Shown piece by piece: positions 34,801-43,132 of a DNA stretch of 64,000 nt; positions within the stretch are counted from its first letter, which is position 1; every line of letters begins with the position of its first letter. Position numbers and translations under genes: made by a program. Location of the stretch: NCBI RefSeq assembly GCF_003076455.1, contig NZ_CP020918.1:4557117-4621116 (forward strand), given 5' to 3'. This DNA comes from Flavobacterium faecale. Its GTDB lineage: Bacteria; Bacteroidota; Bacteroidia; Flavobacteriales; Flavobacteriaceae. The notes under the pieces were generated by a model. It was not told the DNA's origin and did not search any database. It saw only the letters and a program-made list of their open reading frames with translations.

Positions 34801-35556
34801 AAGGCGCTTCCGGTTTCTTTGTACCATGCGAAAGCATTAGTAATATCTTTCGATAAAGAAATCAATGAAAAATCAAAGTTAATTTCGATTCCGTTTGACA
34901 ATGCTTTGAAAAATATCAACAAGACAACAACCACCGTTGCCATTACTGAAAGCGGAAAAACATTTAAAAATAAACATTCTATTCAAGGAGCAAAAAAGAG
35001 TTATTACAACGAAATGTTCTCTGATGCTACAACAGACGATATTCGAAAAAAAGACTTTGAAAGTTACTACAACAATCAACTAGGTAAAGTGATCAGCTTG
35101 CAAGAGATTAAGAGCACTACAAAATCATTATTTGATAAAGAATTGATCTACGAAAGCACCTTTACCACTCCAGATGTGTTGAAAAAGGTTGGAAATATAA
35201 AAATAATTGACATTCCGTTTATCGACAAAGCCTATTCTAGAGACATCATTTCGACAGAGACTCGAAACTATGACATTTGTTATTATAATTATGAGATTTA
35301 TAATGCTTATGATACCGAAATCATTCTAAATATACCTGAAGGTAAAACTTTTTCTGAAGTACCCGAAAACAAAAAACTGAGTTACAAGGGACATACTTTT
35401 GAGATGCAATTTGATTTATTGTTGAAAAATTCATTGAAGATAATTAGAAAAGTAACCACTCCTTGGGAAACAATTACTACTGCCGAGTATCCTGAATATA
35501 AAAAATATGTGGAACAAGTAATTGAACAAGAAGAACAAGTACTTGGTTTTAAATAA
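31801..35556 (+). CDS. Large exported protein with DUF3857 and transglutaminase-like domains
   Basis: A 1251-residue secreted or periplasmic protein. A signal peptide covers about 1-19 (ends LLHAQ). Residues 190-300 contain a jelly-roll-like stretch (YLLSFGSSHGIKIFLNDKEI) that resembles PA14/carbohydrate-binding folds. TPR-like helices cover about 320-620. A DUF3857 domain is at about 660-830 (RVTYLYEIVSDKGIEEL). A transglutaminase-like core is at about 890-1000. In it the Cys-His-Asp triad is visible: Cys935 in GDCKD, His977 in FNHCIV and Asp995 in ELTDKY. In such Bacteroidetes proteins the activity is unknown; transpeptidation or proteolysis is possible. It is monocistronic. Confidence 0.85.
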   Translation: MKKILCLFAIVISNLLHAQTPVNYNGVLELLLNNNRAEARKQFDKQFSKTKNTNIDLLLLDAYIDEEMGKLFFDESFLKSIEALPNASYYITPLINDSQVLNDIKAESHNALSYKKIDFLSQSNSFKNLPIVQYRKGYYEWRRKMYDQSKATYKSINTIKDWQFCGVFESLNGSGLDVEYEPEHYAKNDKTFDANSNGFVGWYDPKYKQDNPYYFFSNEGQYGKGIIYAQTFIESKEKKEYLLSFGSSHGIKIFLNDKEIYLNSDILKTNFDAYSIKIPLEKGENRLLLKLEIGFDNDYFSAQIKNTDQSPTTDLTYTTQYKPYTIAQEEYAERPEVALDYEVYFNQLVKSQPNNIFYKLLQFKAYMSNNKRVRAYDAIEELETKYPNSSFLSGFLISYYNAMDDRAEKVNEILKNIENKDSDHYLNTVQKLVDQEWLKNTPLQELEKYRDKTKKYKQEYLSIMYDFIIASRNADVNGMFAMLEKIDEADFQNENLRMLTAGLYLKLKNDKDKYFSILQDIEKTKEIYELDDLLLNYYSDLNNKEAEQAIIDKRMKQYPHLNYIRTKKIKKLIQENKYDEAMQLVDENLANFPYSFTDMGEKGNIYSLQKKNKDAETFFKKSLVHNSNNESLRKQLYDLTRTPDEITEYGAKDLYKLAKERKKPSVTSDYGVSILLDEYIVNVLPEGGQKSRVTYLYEIVSDKGIEELKEYSINYSNSVLKSEIIKEDGKVVPAEKGDGVLVFPNLKVGDIISIQYENFNNDTGRFYKDFNIANNFNSSYPSQESVFILIAPSNLKYSTDLANGELTATTKVVGAKTIKTWRKSNVPALALLESYAPNYSDLTNKLQIGTIKSWSEISNWYADLVKKSLKVDKITQDTFAQIFPNGTKGLSQDEIALKIYTFIETNINYSSLDFRQSGHIPQKPSKTITTKLGDCKDVSTLFVALANMANLPANLVLVLTNDNASSTLNLPSIDFNHCIVKTQIDGKEYFIELTDKYLPFKALPVSLYHAKALVISFDKEINEKSKLISIPFDNALKNINKTTTTVAITESGKTFKNKHSIQGAKKSYYNEMFSDATTDDIRKKDFESYYNNQLGKVISLQEIKSTTKSLFDKELIYESTFTTPDVLKKVGNIKIIDIPFIDKAYSRDIISTETRNYDICYYNYEIYNAYDTEIILNIPEGKTFSEVPENKKLSYKGHTFEMQFDLLLKNSLKIIRKVTTPWETITTAEYPEYKKYVEQVIEQEEQVLGFK

Positions 35557-35579
35557 AGAGTGAAAAGTTTAGATTAAGA

Positions 35580-35619
35580 AAAAAGGTTCAGCTTGTAAAA
35601 ACAAACTGAACCTTTTTTA
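35580..35619. terminator. Bidirectional terminator between the transglutaminase-like gene and mtaB
   Basis: AAAAAGGTTCAG(C)TTG, loop, CAAACTGAACCTTTTTT in the convergent gap. Confidence 0.88.
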
Positions 35620-35642
35620 TTGTAATCAATCTAAGGATAACT

Positions 35643-36974
35643 TTACGCCATTACCGTCTCAACAAATTCTGTTCGCACAGCACCGTCTTCATCAATATGT
35701 GTAAGATTTACTAGTTGCAAGGTATTTGCCAATTCGGGATTCCAAGGTGTTTTTACTTTTACATAGTTTTCAGTAAAACCATGAATATATCCTTCTTTAT
35801 TTTCGCATTCGAATAAAACAGTCCTTTTTGTTCCTAACTGACTTTCATAAAAAGCACGACGCTTTTTTACAGATAGCCCACGCAACATTTTGCTTCGCTT
35901 TGCACGTACATTGGCAGGAATAGCTCCTTCCATTGCTGCTGCTTCAGTATTATCTCTTTCAGAATAAGTAAATACGTGTAAATACGAAATATCCATTTCG
36001 TTCAAAAAATGATAGGTTTCTAAGAAATGCTCGTCAGTTTCTCCAGGGAAACCAACAATCACATCTACACCTATACACGCATGTGGCATCACTTCGCGTA
36101 TTTTGTTTACACGTTCTGTGTATACTTCACGCTGATAACGACGTTTCATTGCTTTCAGGATATCATTACTCCCCGATTGCAACGGAATATGAAAATGCGG
36201 TACAAAAGTGCGACTTTTCGAAACAAATTCAATCGTCTCGTTCTTTAGCAAATTCGGTTCAATAGACGAAATTCGTAATCTTTCGATTCCTTCTACCTCA
36301 TCCAAGGCTTGTACTAATTCTAAAAAAGTATGTTCGTGCTTTTTGTTACCAAACTCACCTTTTCCGTAGTCACCGATATTAACACCAGTGAGGACTATTT
36401 CTTTAATGTTTTGTTTCGAAATATCGTAAGCATTCTTTAATACATTCTCCAATTCATCCGAACGAGATATACCTCTCGCCAACGGAATTGTGCAGTAGGT
36501 ACATTTGTAATCGCAACCATCTTGCACTTTCAAAAAAGCACGAGTACGATCACCAATAGAATAACTGCCCACATAAAAATCGGCCTCGGATATTTCGCAA
36601 GAATGTACTTCGCCCATATCGTTTTTACTCAAATCATTGATGTAATCCATGATTTTGAATTTTTCCGTCGCTCCAAGCACCAAATCAACACCATCTACAG
36701 CAGCCAATTCTTCTGGTTTTAACTGCGCATAGCAACCCACCGCCGCTACAAAAGCTTTGTCGTTGAGTTTCATGGCTTTCTTAACCACTTGTTTAAATTG
36801 TTTATCGGCGTTTTCAGTTACAGAGCAGGTATTAATTACATACATATCTGCAACGTCTTCAAAATCTACACGATCAAAACCTTCGTCTTGAAAATTACGT
36901 GCAATTGTTGATGTTTCTGAAAAGTTCAGTTTACATCCTAAAGTATAAAAGGCAACTTTTTTTCTATTTTCCAT
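35643..36974 (-). CDS. mtaB: tRNA t6A37 methylthiotransferase MtaB
   Basis: A radical SAM enzyme adding a methylthio group to t6A37 of tRNA (ms2t6A). The 443 residues have the three methylthiotransferase parts. The N-terminal UPF0004 domain binds the second cluster (TLGCKLNFSE, VINTCSVT, VGCYAQ; cysteines visible). The radical SAM core has CDYKCTYCTIP. The C-terminal TRAM domain ends the protein. The KLNFSET variant and the length favour MtaB over MiaB or RimO. It is a single gene on the minus strand. Confidence 0.92.
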   Translation of the reverse strand: MENRKKVAFYTLGCKLNFSETSTIARNFQDEGFDRVDFEDVADMYVINTCSVTENADKQFKQVVKKAMKLNDKAFVAAVGCYAQLKPEELAAVDGVDLVLGATEKFKIMDYINDLSKNDMGEVHSCEISEADFYVGSYSIGDRTRAFLKVQDGCDYKCTYCTIPLARGISRSDELENVLKNAYDISKQNIKEIVLTGVNIGDYGKGEFGNKKHEHTFLELVQALDEVEGIERLRISSIEPNLLKNETIEFVSKSRTFVPHFHIPLQSGSNDILKAMKRRYQREVYTERVNKIREVMPHACIGVDVIVGFPGETDEHFLETYHFLNEMDISYLHVFTYSERDNTEAAAMEGAIPANVRAKRSKMLRGLSVKKRRAFYESQLGTKRTVLFECENKEGYIHGFTENYVKVKTPWNPELANTLQLVNLTHIDEDGAVRTEFVETVMA

Positions 36975-37292
36975 AAGTAAGCACTAACAATGAAATCGTT
37001 GTCAAAAATTAGCGTGTGCAAATTTACAAAAAAAGGAATTTAATTTGGATTTAATTTATTGTCTTTTTAGAAAGGCAATTAGGGCCATTTGAACCGATTT
37101 ACTCACACCTATACGAAGCCAAACAAACTACTATTTAAACTAGCAAATTCATTTAGTAAATTACATTGTCTGTGTATTTTGCACTCATTTATTTTTAATA
37201 TATTTACTACGCTTTAACTTATAAATCTGACAATTACAGATTAATCCAATTATGAACGCAGTGCGTTCACAATTCAAAACAAAAAATACGAT
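36975..37292. other. Divergent gap before the DUF1016 nuclease gene
   Basis: 318 nt without a gene. It contains a palindrome (37248-37274) with core GAACGCAGTGCGTTC, related to one inside the next gene. A TATTTTGC at about 37168 is a weak -7 candidate. Confidence 0.5.
37248..37274. repeat. Palindromic element copy upstream of the DUF1016 gene
   Basis: AATTATGAACGCA-G-TGCGTTCACAATT is palindromic except for one base pair. It shares its core with the in-gene copy at 37567-37595. Confidence 0.8.
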
Positions 37293-38297
37293 ATGTCTGA
37301 AATCGAAAATACTGTATTACTAAAAACCATTATCTCACTTATTGATAGTGCAAAAGAAAATGCCATTCGCTCGATAGATTTTCATCGAGTACAGCTTTAT
37401 TGGAATATTGGGAAACATATATTCGAAGAACAACAACAAGGAAAAGATAGAGCAGATTATGGTCAATACGTAGTTAAATACTTAAGCACCAACCTTAAAC
37501 CTATCTTCGGAAGTGGCTTCAGCATTCGACAATTAGAGACAATGCGGCAATTTTATAGAGTATTTCCAATTGCGAACGCAGTGCGTTCGCAATTGAACTG
37601 GTCACAGTATAGGATGTTAATTGCAGTAAACGATGAAGACAAAAGAACGTTCTATATCGCCGAAAGCATCAAAAATCATTGGACTGGTCGACAAATGGAG
37701 CGTCAAATTAATAGTTCCTTATATGAACGTCTTTTATTAAGCAATGACAAAGAAAGTGTATTGGCCGTTGCCAAAGGAGAAAAATACCCCAGCGATGCGA
37801 GAGAAATCATTAAAGATCCAATAACATTAGAATTTCTGGGTTTGAGAAGAGAGACTGCTTATTATGAGAAAGACTTAGAGGCAGCTATCATCACACATTT
37901 ACACGATTTTTTACTAGAATTAGGAAACGGATTTTCATTTGTGGCAAGACAAAAACGAATTCGCTTAGAGGATGATGAATTCTTTGTAGATTTAGTGTTT
38001 TACAACAGACTATTGCAATGCTTTGTTATCATCGAAATAAAAACAAAAAAGATTACCCATCAAGATATTGGACAATTGCAAATGTATGTCAACTATTATG
38101 ACCGAGTTGAAAAATTACCACATGAAAATAAAACAATCGGAATATTGTTGTGCGCAGACAAAAATGACACCTTGGTTAAATTTAGTTTACCAGAAGATGA
38201 CAAAACTATCATAGCTAGTAAATATGAATTATATTTACCTAGTGCCGCTCAATTAATTGATGCTGTACAAGAAGAAATACAAAAAATAGGAGAATAA
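37293..38297 (+). CDS. DUF1016/YhcG-type PDDEXK nuclease
   Basis: A 334-residue cytoplasmic protein of the YhcG family. The N-terminal DUF1016 domain is at about 10-150 (YWNIGKHIFEEQQQGKDRADYG, FGSGFSIRQLETMRQFY, LNWSQYRMLI). The C-terminal PDDEXK-like nuclease is at about 185-325, with Asp in FFVDLVFYN and Glu-x-Lys in VIIEIKTKK, then QLQMYVNYYD. Relatives are often found near restriction-modification genes and are thought to act in DNA processing or defence; here the gene is alone. The segment PIANAVRSQLNW is encoded by a 29-bp perfect palindrome inserted in frame. Confidence 0.85.
   Translation: MSEIENTVLLKTIISLIDSAKENAIRSIDFHRVQLYWNIGKHIFEEQQQGKDRADYGQYVVKYLSTNLKPIFGSGFSIRQLETMRQFYRVFPIANAVRSQLNWSQYRMLIAVNDEDKRTFYIAESIKNHWTGRQMERQINSSLYERLLLSNDKESVLAVAKGEKYPSDAREIIKDPITLEFLGLRRETAYYEKDLEAAIITHLHDFLLELGNGFSFVARQKRIRLEDDEFFVDLVFYNRLLQCFVIIEIKTKKITHQDIGQLQMYVNYYDRVEKLPHENKTIGILLCADKNDTLVKFSLPEDDKTIIASKYELYLPSAAQLIDAVQEEIQKIGE
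37567..37595. repeat. 29-bp perfect palindrome inside the DUF1016 coding sequence
   Basis: CAATTGCGAACGCA-G-TGCGTTCGCAATTG, arms of 14 bp, in frame and without stops. Confidence 0.92.
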
Positions 38298-38299
38298 AA

Positions 38300-38575
38300 T
38301 TAATTAAAACGTAAGAATAATATCCAAATAAGCAAACAAATAAAATGTAAATAAAAAGAAAACTTAGTTTCCCTTTCCATGTGAAAATATTTAATTCCGT
38401 TTACCAGCATTAAAATAAAACTTACTGGTCCAATAAGGAATATAGACAGAACATCTAAATTTGGTGTACAAGGTCCTGATTTAAACTTTCCAGAAATATT
38501 TACAAATAGAATACAAACAAATACGAATGCATAAAAAACTAAGGTTTTTAAAGTATTTCTTTTTTCTTCCTTCAT
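38300..38575 (-). CDS. Small membrane protein of unknown function
   Basis: A 91-residue protein with three hydrophobic segments: about 9-26 (TLVFYAFVFVCILFVNI), about 42-60 (LSIFLIGPVSFILMLV) and the C-terminal 72-89 (FYLHFICLLIWILFL). No motif is recognised. It lies 12 nt downstream of the HAD-IIB gene on the same strand, probably in one transcript, and ends 2 nt from the DUF1016 stop on the other strand. Confidence 0.6.
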   Translation of the reverse strand: MKEEKRNTLKTLVFYAFVFVCILFVNISGKFKSGPCTPNLDVLSIFLIGPVSFILMLVNGIKYFHMERETKFSFYLHFICLLIWILFLRFN

Positions 38576-38587
38576 AATATCTGAAAT

Positions 38588-39385
38588 CTACCCCAAAATA
38601 TACTTTTCGATAACCTCAGCAACACCGTGATTATTGTTTGATGCCACAATCACATTGGCTCTATCTCTTAATTCCGGCTCTACATTATCAACCCAAACAC
38701 CTAACCCTGCATATTCTACCATCGTTAAATCATTTCCTGCATTCCCTACGGCTATGATTTCGCTTTGCAGAATATTTAATTTTTCTGCCAAAATTTTTAT
38801 GCTGTATGCCTTATCAATTCCGGTTTGTGCAACCTCTAGAAAAAATGGTTTCGACATGCAAATACTGAAATGCGGCATAGTAGCTTTCAAATCTTTTTCG
38901 ACCTCTTTTAAATACGAAGGTTCTTCGAGCAAAATACATTTTATAGCCGACTTGTATACCGCCTTTTTAAAATCAGGAACAACATTGTGTTTCAATCCCG
39001 TAATGTTCAGCTCTACATCGATATATTCAGAATTTGTTTCGCTCACAACCTCTCCATCCAAATAAGTAATTATATGCGTTTTACTTTTTTGACTGTAATC
39101 ATATAGTGTATGTATTTGTTCCTGTGTCAGGCTTTGTTCAAATACAATTTCGTTTGTTTTCAAATCAGTAATTACTGCTCCGTTAAACGAAATCATATAC
39201 GAATTCTCCATATTCAATTCCTTAGCATAGTCAAGCATTGCTGGCGTAGGACGCCCAGATGCAAGAATCACATATACACCCAATGCTTGCGCCTTGGTAA
39301 TCATCTCTTTATTCTCTTTTGAAATAATATGGTCATCATTCAACAAGGTATCATCCATGTCCAAAACCAGCATTTTGTATTTCAT
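38588..39385 (-). CDS. Cof-type HAD-IIB hydrolase
   Basis: A 265-residue sugar-phosphate or flavin-phosphate phosphatase-like protein. HAD motif I is VLDMDDTLLND (nucleophile Asp and acid Asp). Motif II is ILASGRPTPAML. Motif III/IV is VGNAGNDLTMVEYAG. A C2B cap lies between. The real substrate is unknown; the family dephosphorylates small metabolites such as FMN or sugar phosphates. It is followed by a small membrane protein gene. Confidence 0.9.
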   Translation of the reverse strand: MKYKMLVLDMDDTLLNDDHIISKENKEMITKAQALGVYVILASGRPTPAMLDYAKELNMENSYMISFNGAVITDLKTNEIVFEQSLTQEQIHTLYDYSQKSKTHIITYLDGEVVSETNSEYIDVELNITGLKHNVVPDFKKAVYKSAIKCILLEEPSYLKEVEKDLKATMPHFSICMSKPFFLEVAQTGIDKAYSIKILAEKLNILQSEIIAVGNAGNDLTMVEYAGLGVWVDNVEPELRDRANVIVASNNNHGVAEVIEKYILG

Positions 39386-39551
39386 ATTTTATTCTAAAGG
39401 ATTAATCTTCTTTTATTTTTATCACTTAGGTCAATCTGACAATTACTTTTACAAGTACGCTAGAAACATCTGTCAAGTCGAGCATTGTCAAGACAATTTT
39501 TCCAGAATAAAATCTAAAAAAGATCGCAACAACGCTCGATTTGAAACAGTA

Positions 39552-39770
39552 TTAAATACTTAATCTAAATTCTTCTATTATCGGAAAAACTTTTCCGTAT
39601 TCTGTTTCTTGAACAAACAGTTCAACTGCTTGACCGTAACTTCCAAAACCTGCCAAACGAGCCGACTGGATGTTGTCTTTCATTACTACATCAATATTTA
39701 TCGCTTCGATTTTTTCTTTCAAAGCCAACGCCAAAACTTCACTTCCCGAAAACACTTTCATTAGTCCCAT
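39552..39770 (-). CDS. DUF2007 domain protein
   Basis: A 72-residue protein of the DUF2007 family, a small ferredoxin-like fold named putative signal-transducing protein. MKVFSGSEVLALALKEKIEAINI, cited as KVFSGSEV, and the C-terminal ELFVQETEYGKVFPIIEEF are typical. It follows the alpha/beta hydrolase gene on the same strand with 24 nt between. Nothing further on function is visible. Confidence 0.8.
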   Translation of the reverse strand: MGLMKVFSGSEVLALALKEKIEAINIDVVMKDNIQSARLAGFGSYGQAVELFVQETEYGKVFPIIEEFRLSI

Positions 39771-39794
39771 ATCTCTATCTTTTAATCTAATTAT

Positions 39795-40610
39795 TTAATT
39801 CAAAATCGTTTGTAATTCTTTCTGAAAAACTTCGTTCTCATTCATATCACCGTGGCCTTGGTTTTTTAGACCAAAATAATGTATGCCAGCACTCTTTAGC
39901 TTACTCAATTTAAGACCGTTGTCTACCGGAATTAATTCATCGTCCTCGCCATGAAAAATATAAATCGGCGCCTTAATCTTTGTAAAATACGAATAGCTCT
40001 CTAATTTAAATCTCTTTATAAAGTTAGGAAAATAAGGCGCAATTTTACTCGATAATTCAGTAAAACTATAATATGGAGACTGCAATAGTAATGCTTTGGG
40101 TTGGTTGTTTGATGCCAAAATGGTCGCCAAACCAGATCCTATAGAGTATCCAGCGATATAAATATCTTTTTCAGCATACCGTTTACACAATTTACTGTAC
40201 ACCAAAGCAACATCTTTATTAATTTGGGTTTCATCTACAATTTCGCCATCACTCTTACCAAATCCTCTGTAGTCCATGATAAAAATATCGTAACCCAAGT
40301 CAGTATAAATCTTAGAGATACTTCCCCATGTACCTAGCGTACCTGCGTTACCGTGCAAGTAAAAAACCAAACCTTTTGGATTTTCGGCTCTAAAAAGTAA
40401 CCCATTCAAATTTACATTATCGAAAGACTTTGTATTGATTTCTTCAAATTTTTGAGGATAATCAAACTTATAATTTGCAGGCAACTTCTCCGTGTGAAAA
40501 ATCATGCTCGTTTGATTGTAATACACATACACGAGCAAGAGCGCATATAGCACACCCACAAAAGGCACCACTGTACAAACCAAAAACTTAACTACTTTCA
40601 CTACTTCCAT
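39795..40610 (-). CDS. Membrane-anchored alpha/beta hydrolase (BEM46/YfhR-like)
   Basis: A 271-residue serine hydrolase with an N-terminal membrane anchor (about 8-30, LVCTVVPFVGVLYALLLVYVYYN). The oxyanion HGN is in VFYLHGNAGTLG. The nucleophile elbow is GYSIGSG. The acid is Asp in HGEDDELIP and the base is His in NQGHGDM. This resembles BEM46/YfhR-like hydrolases, whose substrates are unknown. Downstream lies the DUF2007 gene. Confidence 0.87.
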   Translation of the reverse strand: MEVVKVVKFLVCTVVPFVGVLYALLLVYVYYNQTSMIFHTEKLPANYKFDYPQKFEEINTKSFDNVNLNGLLFRAENPKGLVFYLHGNAGTLGTWGSISKIYTDLGYDIFIMDYRGFGKSDGEIVDETQINKDVALVYSKLCKRYAEKDIYIAGYSIGSGLATILASNNQPKALLLQSPYYSFTELSSKIAPYFPNFIKRFKLESYSYFTKIKAPIYIFHGEDDELIPVDNGLKLSKLKSAGIHYFGLKNQGHGDMNENEVFQKELQTILN

Positions 40611-40687
40611 CCTAGTACTCGCTCACTATCTTTTAACTATACAATTGCCATTACAAACAACATCTTAATACGAAAAGGTACAATTAA

Positions 40688-41365
40688 TTACTTCTCCTCT
40701 ACAATTTCGTCTTCCGTATCCTCTTCATCTTCGCCCTCTTGCTCTTCTTCTTCATCGTAGAATTCAAACTCAAACGGCTCAACCAACATTTTGTCAGCCA
40801 AAGCTTCTATACGCTCGGTCAAATCAGTTGCAAAAATGATTCTTTGTGTTTTGGCAATACTGCTTGAGATACGTGCAATTTTGGTTTCGTGACGTAATTT
40901 CAACATCGGGTCAGCGTCGTCAACAATAAACATTTTCAATCGGTTCACATTGTAACCAGCTGTGCTCAACATTTCGCTTAATTTATGTGGCGTTCCCACC
41001 AACACATCAATTCCGCCCGAAATGTAGTTTTTATCATAATCCGTATCCCCTTTATCGTGCGTACCATAAACAGTCAAATCGGTATGAGCGCCTAGTTTTT
41101 CAAACATTGCAAGCATTTCTACCACCTTTTCTTTGTCTTGAACCACGATCAAAGCTCTTGGAGATTGCTCCCCTTCTTTGACCAATTGCTGAATCACATT
41201 CAACACAATTGTTGTTGTTTTCCCAGAACCTGCTGGTGCCAAAATCAAACAATCTGCGCCACTTTTAATGGTCGAAAATGTTTCTTTTTGCATTTGGTTT
41301 GCTTCTGTCAACCCACAATCAATCAATGACTGCTGTAATCCCTCGTTTAATTTTTTTAATTTCAT
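40688..41365 (-). CDS. Single-domain DEAD-box-like ATPase
   Basis: A 225-residue protein comprising only the first RecA-like domain of DEAD-box helicases. Q-motif-like LTEANQMQKETF, motif I APAGSGKTT, motif II VDDADP (DDAD instead of DEAD) and motif III-like ATDL are seen, then a very acidic tail (EEEEQEGEDEEDTEDE). The C-terminal RecA domain, which is normally needed for unwinding, is absent, and no remnant was found downstream. The protein could be a regulator or RNA-binding partner, or a truncated helicase. The clean acidic end suggests a stable short form. Confidence 0.75.
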   Translation of the reverse strand: MKLKKLNEGLQQSLIDCGLTEANQMQKETFSTIKSGADCLILAPAGSGKTTTIVLNVIQQLVKEGEQSPRALIVVQDKEKVVEMLAMFEKLGAHTDLTVYGTHDKGDTDYDKNYISGGIDVLVGTPHKLSEMLSTAGYNVNRLKMFIVDDADPMLKLRHETKIARISSSIAKTQRIIFATDLTERIEALADKMLVEPFEFEFYDEEEEQEGEDEEDTEDEIVEEK

Positions 41366-41524
41366 CTTTTTATTTAGGATTTTAGAATTAGGACTAAGGA
41401 TTATATCGAAAAAGACTAGTTGTTTTCACATTCACCTCTTTCATTGTTCCACCTACCACTTTTATCTAAATCAATTCTTTACTCAATACTTATTCTCAAT
41501 TCTATAAATGCCTGTTATTCATTT

Positions 41525-41651
41525 GGGCGTGACCCTCCATATTGCTTCGTCGAAACTCCTCGCAATGTCGGGTCGGGCTTTCCGTTCCCGCTTTTTTTTA
41601 TCCCGTAAAAAAAACGGCATAAAAAAAGAGCTCCACTACAATCCCTCACGC
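41525..41651 (-). repeat. Nested-hairpin intergenic element, copy C
   Basis: On the minus strand: GCGTGAGGGATTGTAGTGG, then CTTTTTTTATGCCGTTT..., AGCGGGAACGGAAAGCCCGACCC and a side hairpin ATTGCGAGG...GAAGCAAT. It matches copy B in its conserved ends (GCGT(A/G)AGGGAT, AAAGCCCG) but differs in stem sequence. It fills the gap between the DEAD gene and the NtrC-type gene. Confidence 0.75.
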
Positions 41652-41697
41652 AAAACATAAAAGGCACCAAAAATAGCACTTATTTATATTTCAAAAC

Positions 41698-42861
41698 TTA
41701 CTTTGAAGCAAAAAGCTTCACATCATCTTCAGATATTTCTGTTCCACCAAGTATAATCAAACGCTCGATTACGTTTCGCAATTCTCTAATATTTCCAGTC
41801 CAATCATAGGCCTGTAATAAGTTCACTGCTTTGACCGAAAATTTCTTAACTGCTGTTCCGTTTTCCGATGCTATTTTATTGGCAAAGTGCGTAATCAAAA
41901 GCGGAATATCTTCACGTCTGTCATTTAACGACGGTACTTTAATTAAAATCACCGCCAATCGGTGGTACAAATCCTCTCTAAAACGCCCTTCAGCAATTTC
42001 TGTTTTCAAATCTTTGTTAGTAGCCGCAACCACACGCACATCAACTTTGATATCCTTGTCTGCTCCTACTCTAGTGATGATATTCTCTTGCAGGGCACGC
42101 AACACTTTGGCCTGAGCCGAAAGACTCATATCACCTATTTCGTCCAAGAAAATAGTTCCTTTGTCTGCTGCTTCAAATTTACCTGCACGGTCTTTTACTG
42201 CCGATGTAAAGGCTCCTTTTACATGACCAAACAATTCACTTTCGATCAATTCTGACGGGATCGCAGCACAGTTCACTTCGATAAGCGGAAAACTAGCACG
42301 ATCACTTTTTTCGTGTAACTGATGAGCAACTAGTTCTTTTCCTGTTCCGTTTGCACCTGTAACAAGCACACGTGCATCTGTAGGTGCCACTTTGTCAATC
42401 ATAATTTTGATATGATCGATAGCCTCACTTTCGCCTATCATTTCGTAGTTTTTCGAAACTTTTTTCTTCAGAATTTTATTTTCAACTACCAATTGTTTTC
42501 TGTCCAATGCATTTCGAACGGTGTTTAACAAACGATTCAAATCTGGTGGTTTTGAAATGTAATCAAAAGCCCCCAAACGCATTGTATTGATTGCCGTTTC
42601 CATATCGCCATGACCTGAGATCATCACCATCGGAATTTCTGGCTTGATTTTTTTTACTGCTTCAAGCAACTCAACACCATCCATTTTTGGCATTTTTATA
42701 TCGCAAAGCACTAAATCGTAATCGTTAATTTTAATTTTTTCGAAACCTATACTTCCGTCCTCGGCTTCTTCCACTTCATAAGTGTCATTTTCTTCAGAAA
42801 GTATTTTGGTTAATACTCTTCGAATAGCGGCTTCGTCTTCAATAATTAATATTTTCGGCAT
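41698..42861 (-). CDS. NtrC-type sigma-54 activator lacking a DNA-binding domain
   Basis: A 387-residue response regulator. The receiver is at 1-120, with phosphoacceptor Asp in DLVLCDIKMPKMDG. A sigma-54 AAA+ ATPase is at about 145-375 (VTGANGTGKELVAHQLH as Walker A; the sigma-54 loop as GAFTSA; Walker B in GTIFLDEIGDM; arginine-finger region in FREDLYHRL). The protein ends shortly after RNVIERLIILGGTEISEDDV, with no Fis-like helix-turn-helix. It may act from solution on sigma-54 RNA polymerase without enhancer DNA. No histidine kinase gene is adjacent. Confidence 0.88.
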   Translation of the reverse strand: MPKILIIEDEAAIRRVLTKILSEENDTYEVEEAEDGSIGFEKIKINDYDLVLCDIKMPKMDGVELLEAVKKIKPEIPMVMISGHGDMETAINTMRLGAFDYISKPPDLNRLLNTVRNALDRKQLVVENKILKKKVSKNYEMIGESEAIDHIKIMIDKVAPTDARVLVTGANGTGKELVAHQLHEKSDRASFPLIEVNCAAIPSELIESELFGHVKGAFTSAVKDRAGKFEAADKGTIFLDEIGDMSLSAQAKVLRALQENIITRVGADKDIKVDVRVVAATNKDLKTEIAEGRFREDLYHRLAVILIKVPSLNDRREDIPLLITHFANKIASENGTAVKKFSVKAVNLLQAYDWTGNIRELRNVIERLIILGGTEISEDDVKLFASK

Positions 42862-42875
42862 TTCTTATTTTTTTA

Positions 42876-43102
42876 AAGGCTGTTGGCTAGTAGCTTTTGG
42901 CTGTTGGCCTTTCTCCTGAATTTCTATTTTGTGTTTAAAAATGACTTTATAGGCATAAATCCCTTAAAATTCACACTTTAGTCCTTATCGTCCCGACGCG
43001 TCTGGAGCAGGTACTTTATTTACTGACAATAACCAAGCCATTCGATACTGAACATAATTTTTGGCTATTGGCTGTTGGTTGTTGGCTGTTAGCTTTTGGC
43101 TT
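42876..43102. repeat. Heptamer repeats of the TTGGCTN type
   Basis: Two short runs (42883-42910 and 43061-43102) of heptamers such as TTGGCTA, TTGGCTG and TTGGTTG, phase-locked at exactly 7 nt. They occupy the 376-nt gap upstream of the NtrC-type gene. Confidence 0.8.
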
Positions 43103-43132
43103 AACGTTGTTTACTAATAACTTATAATTCCA

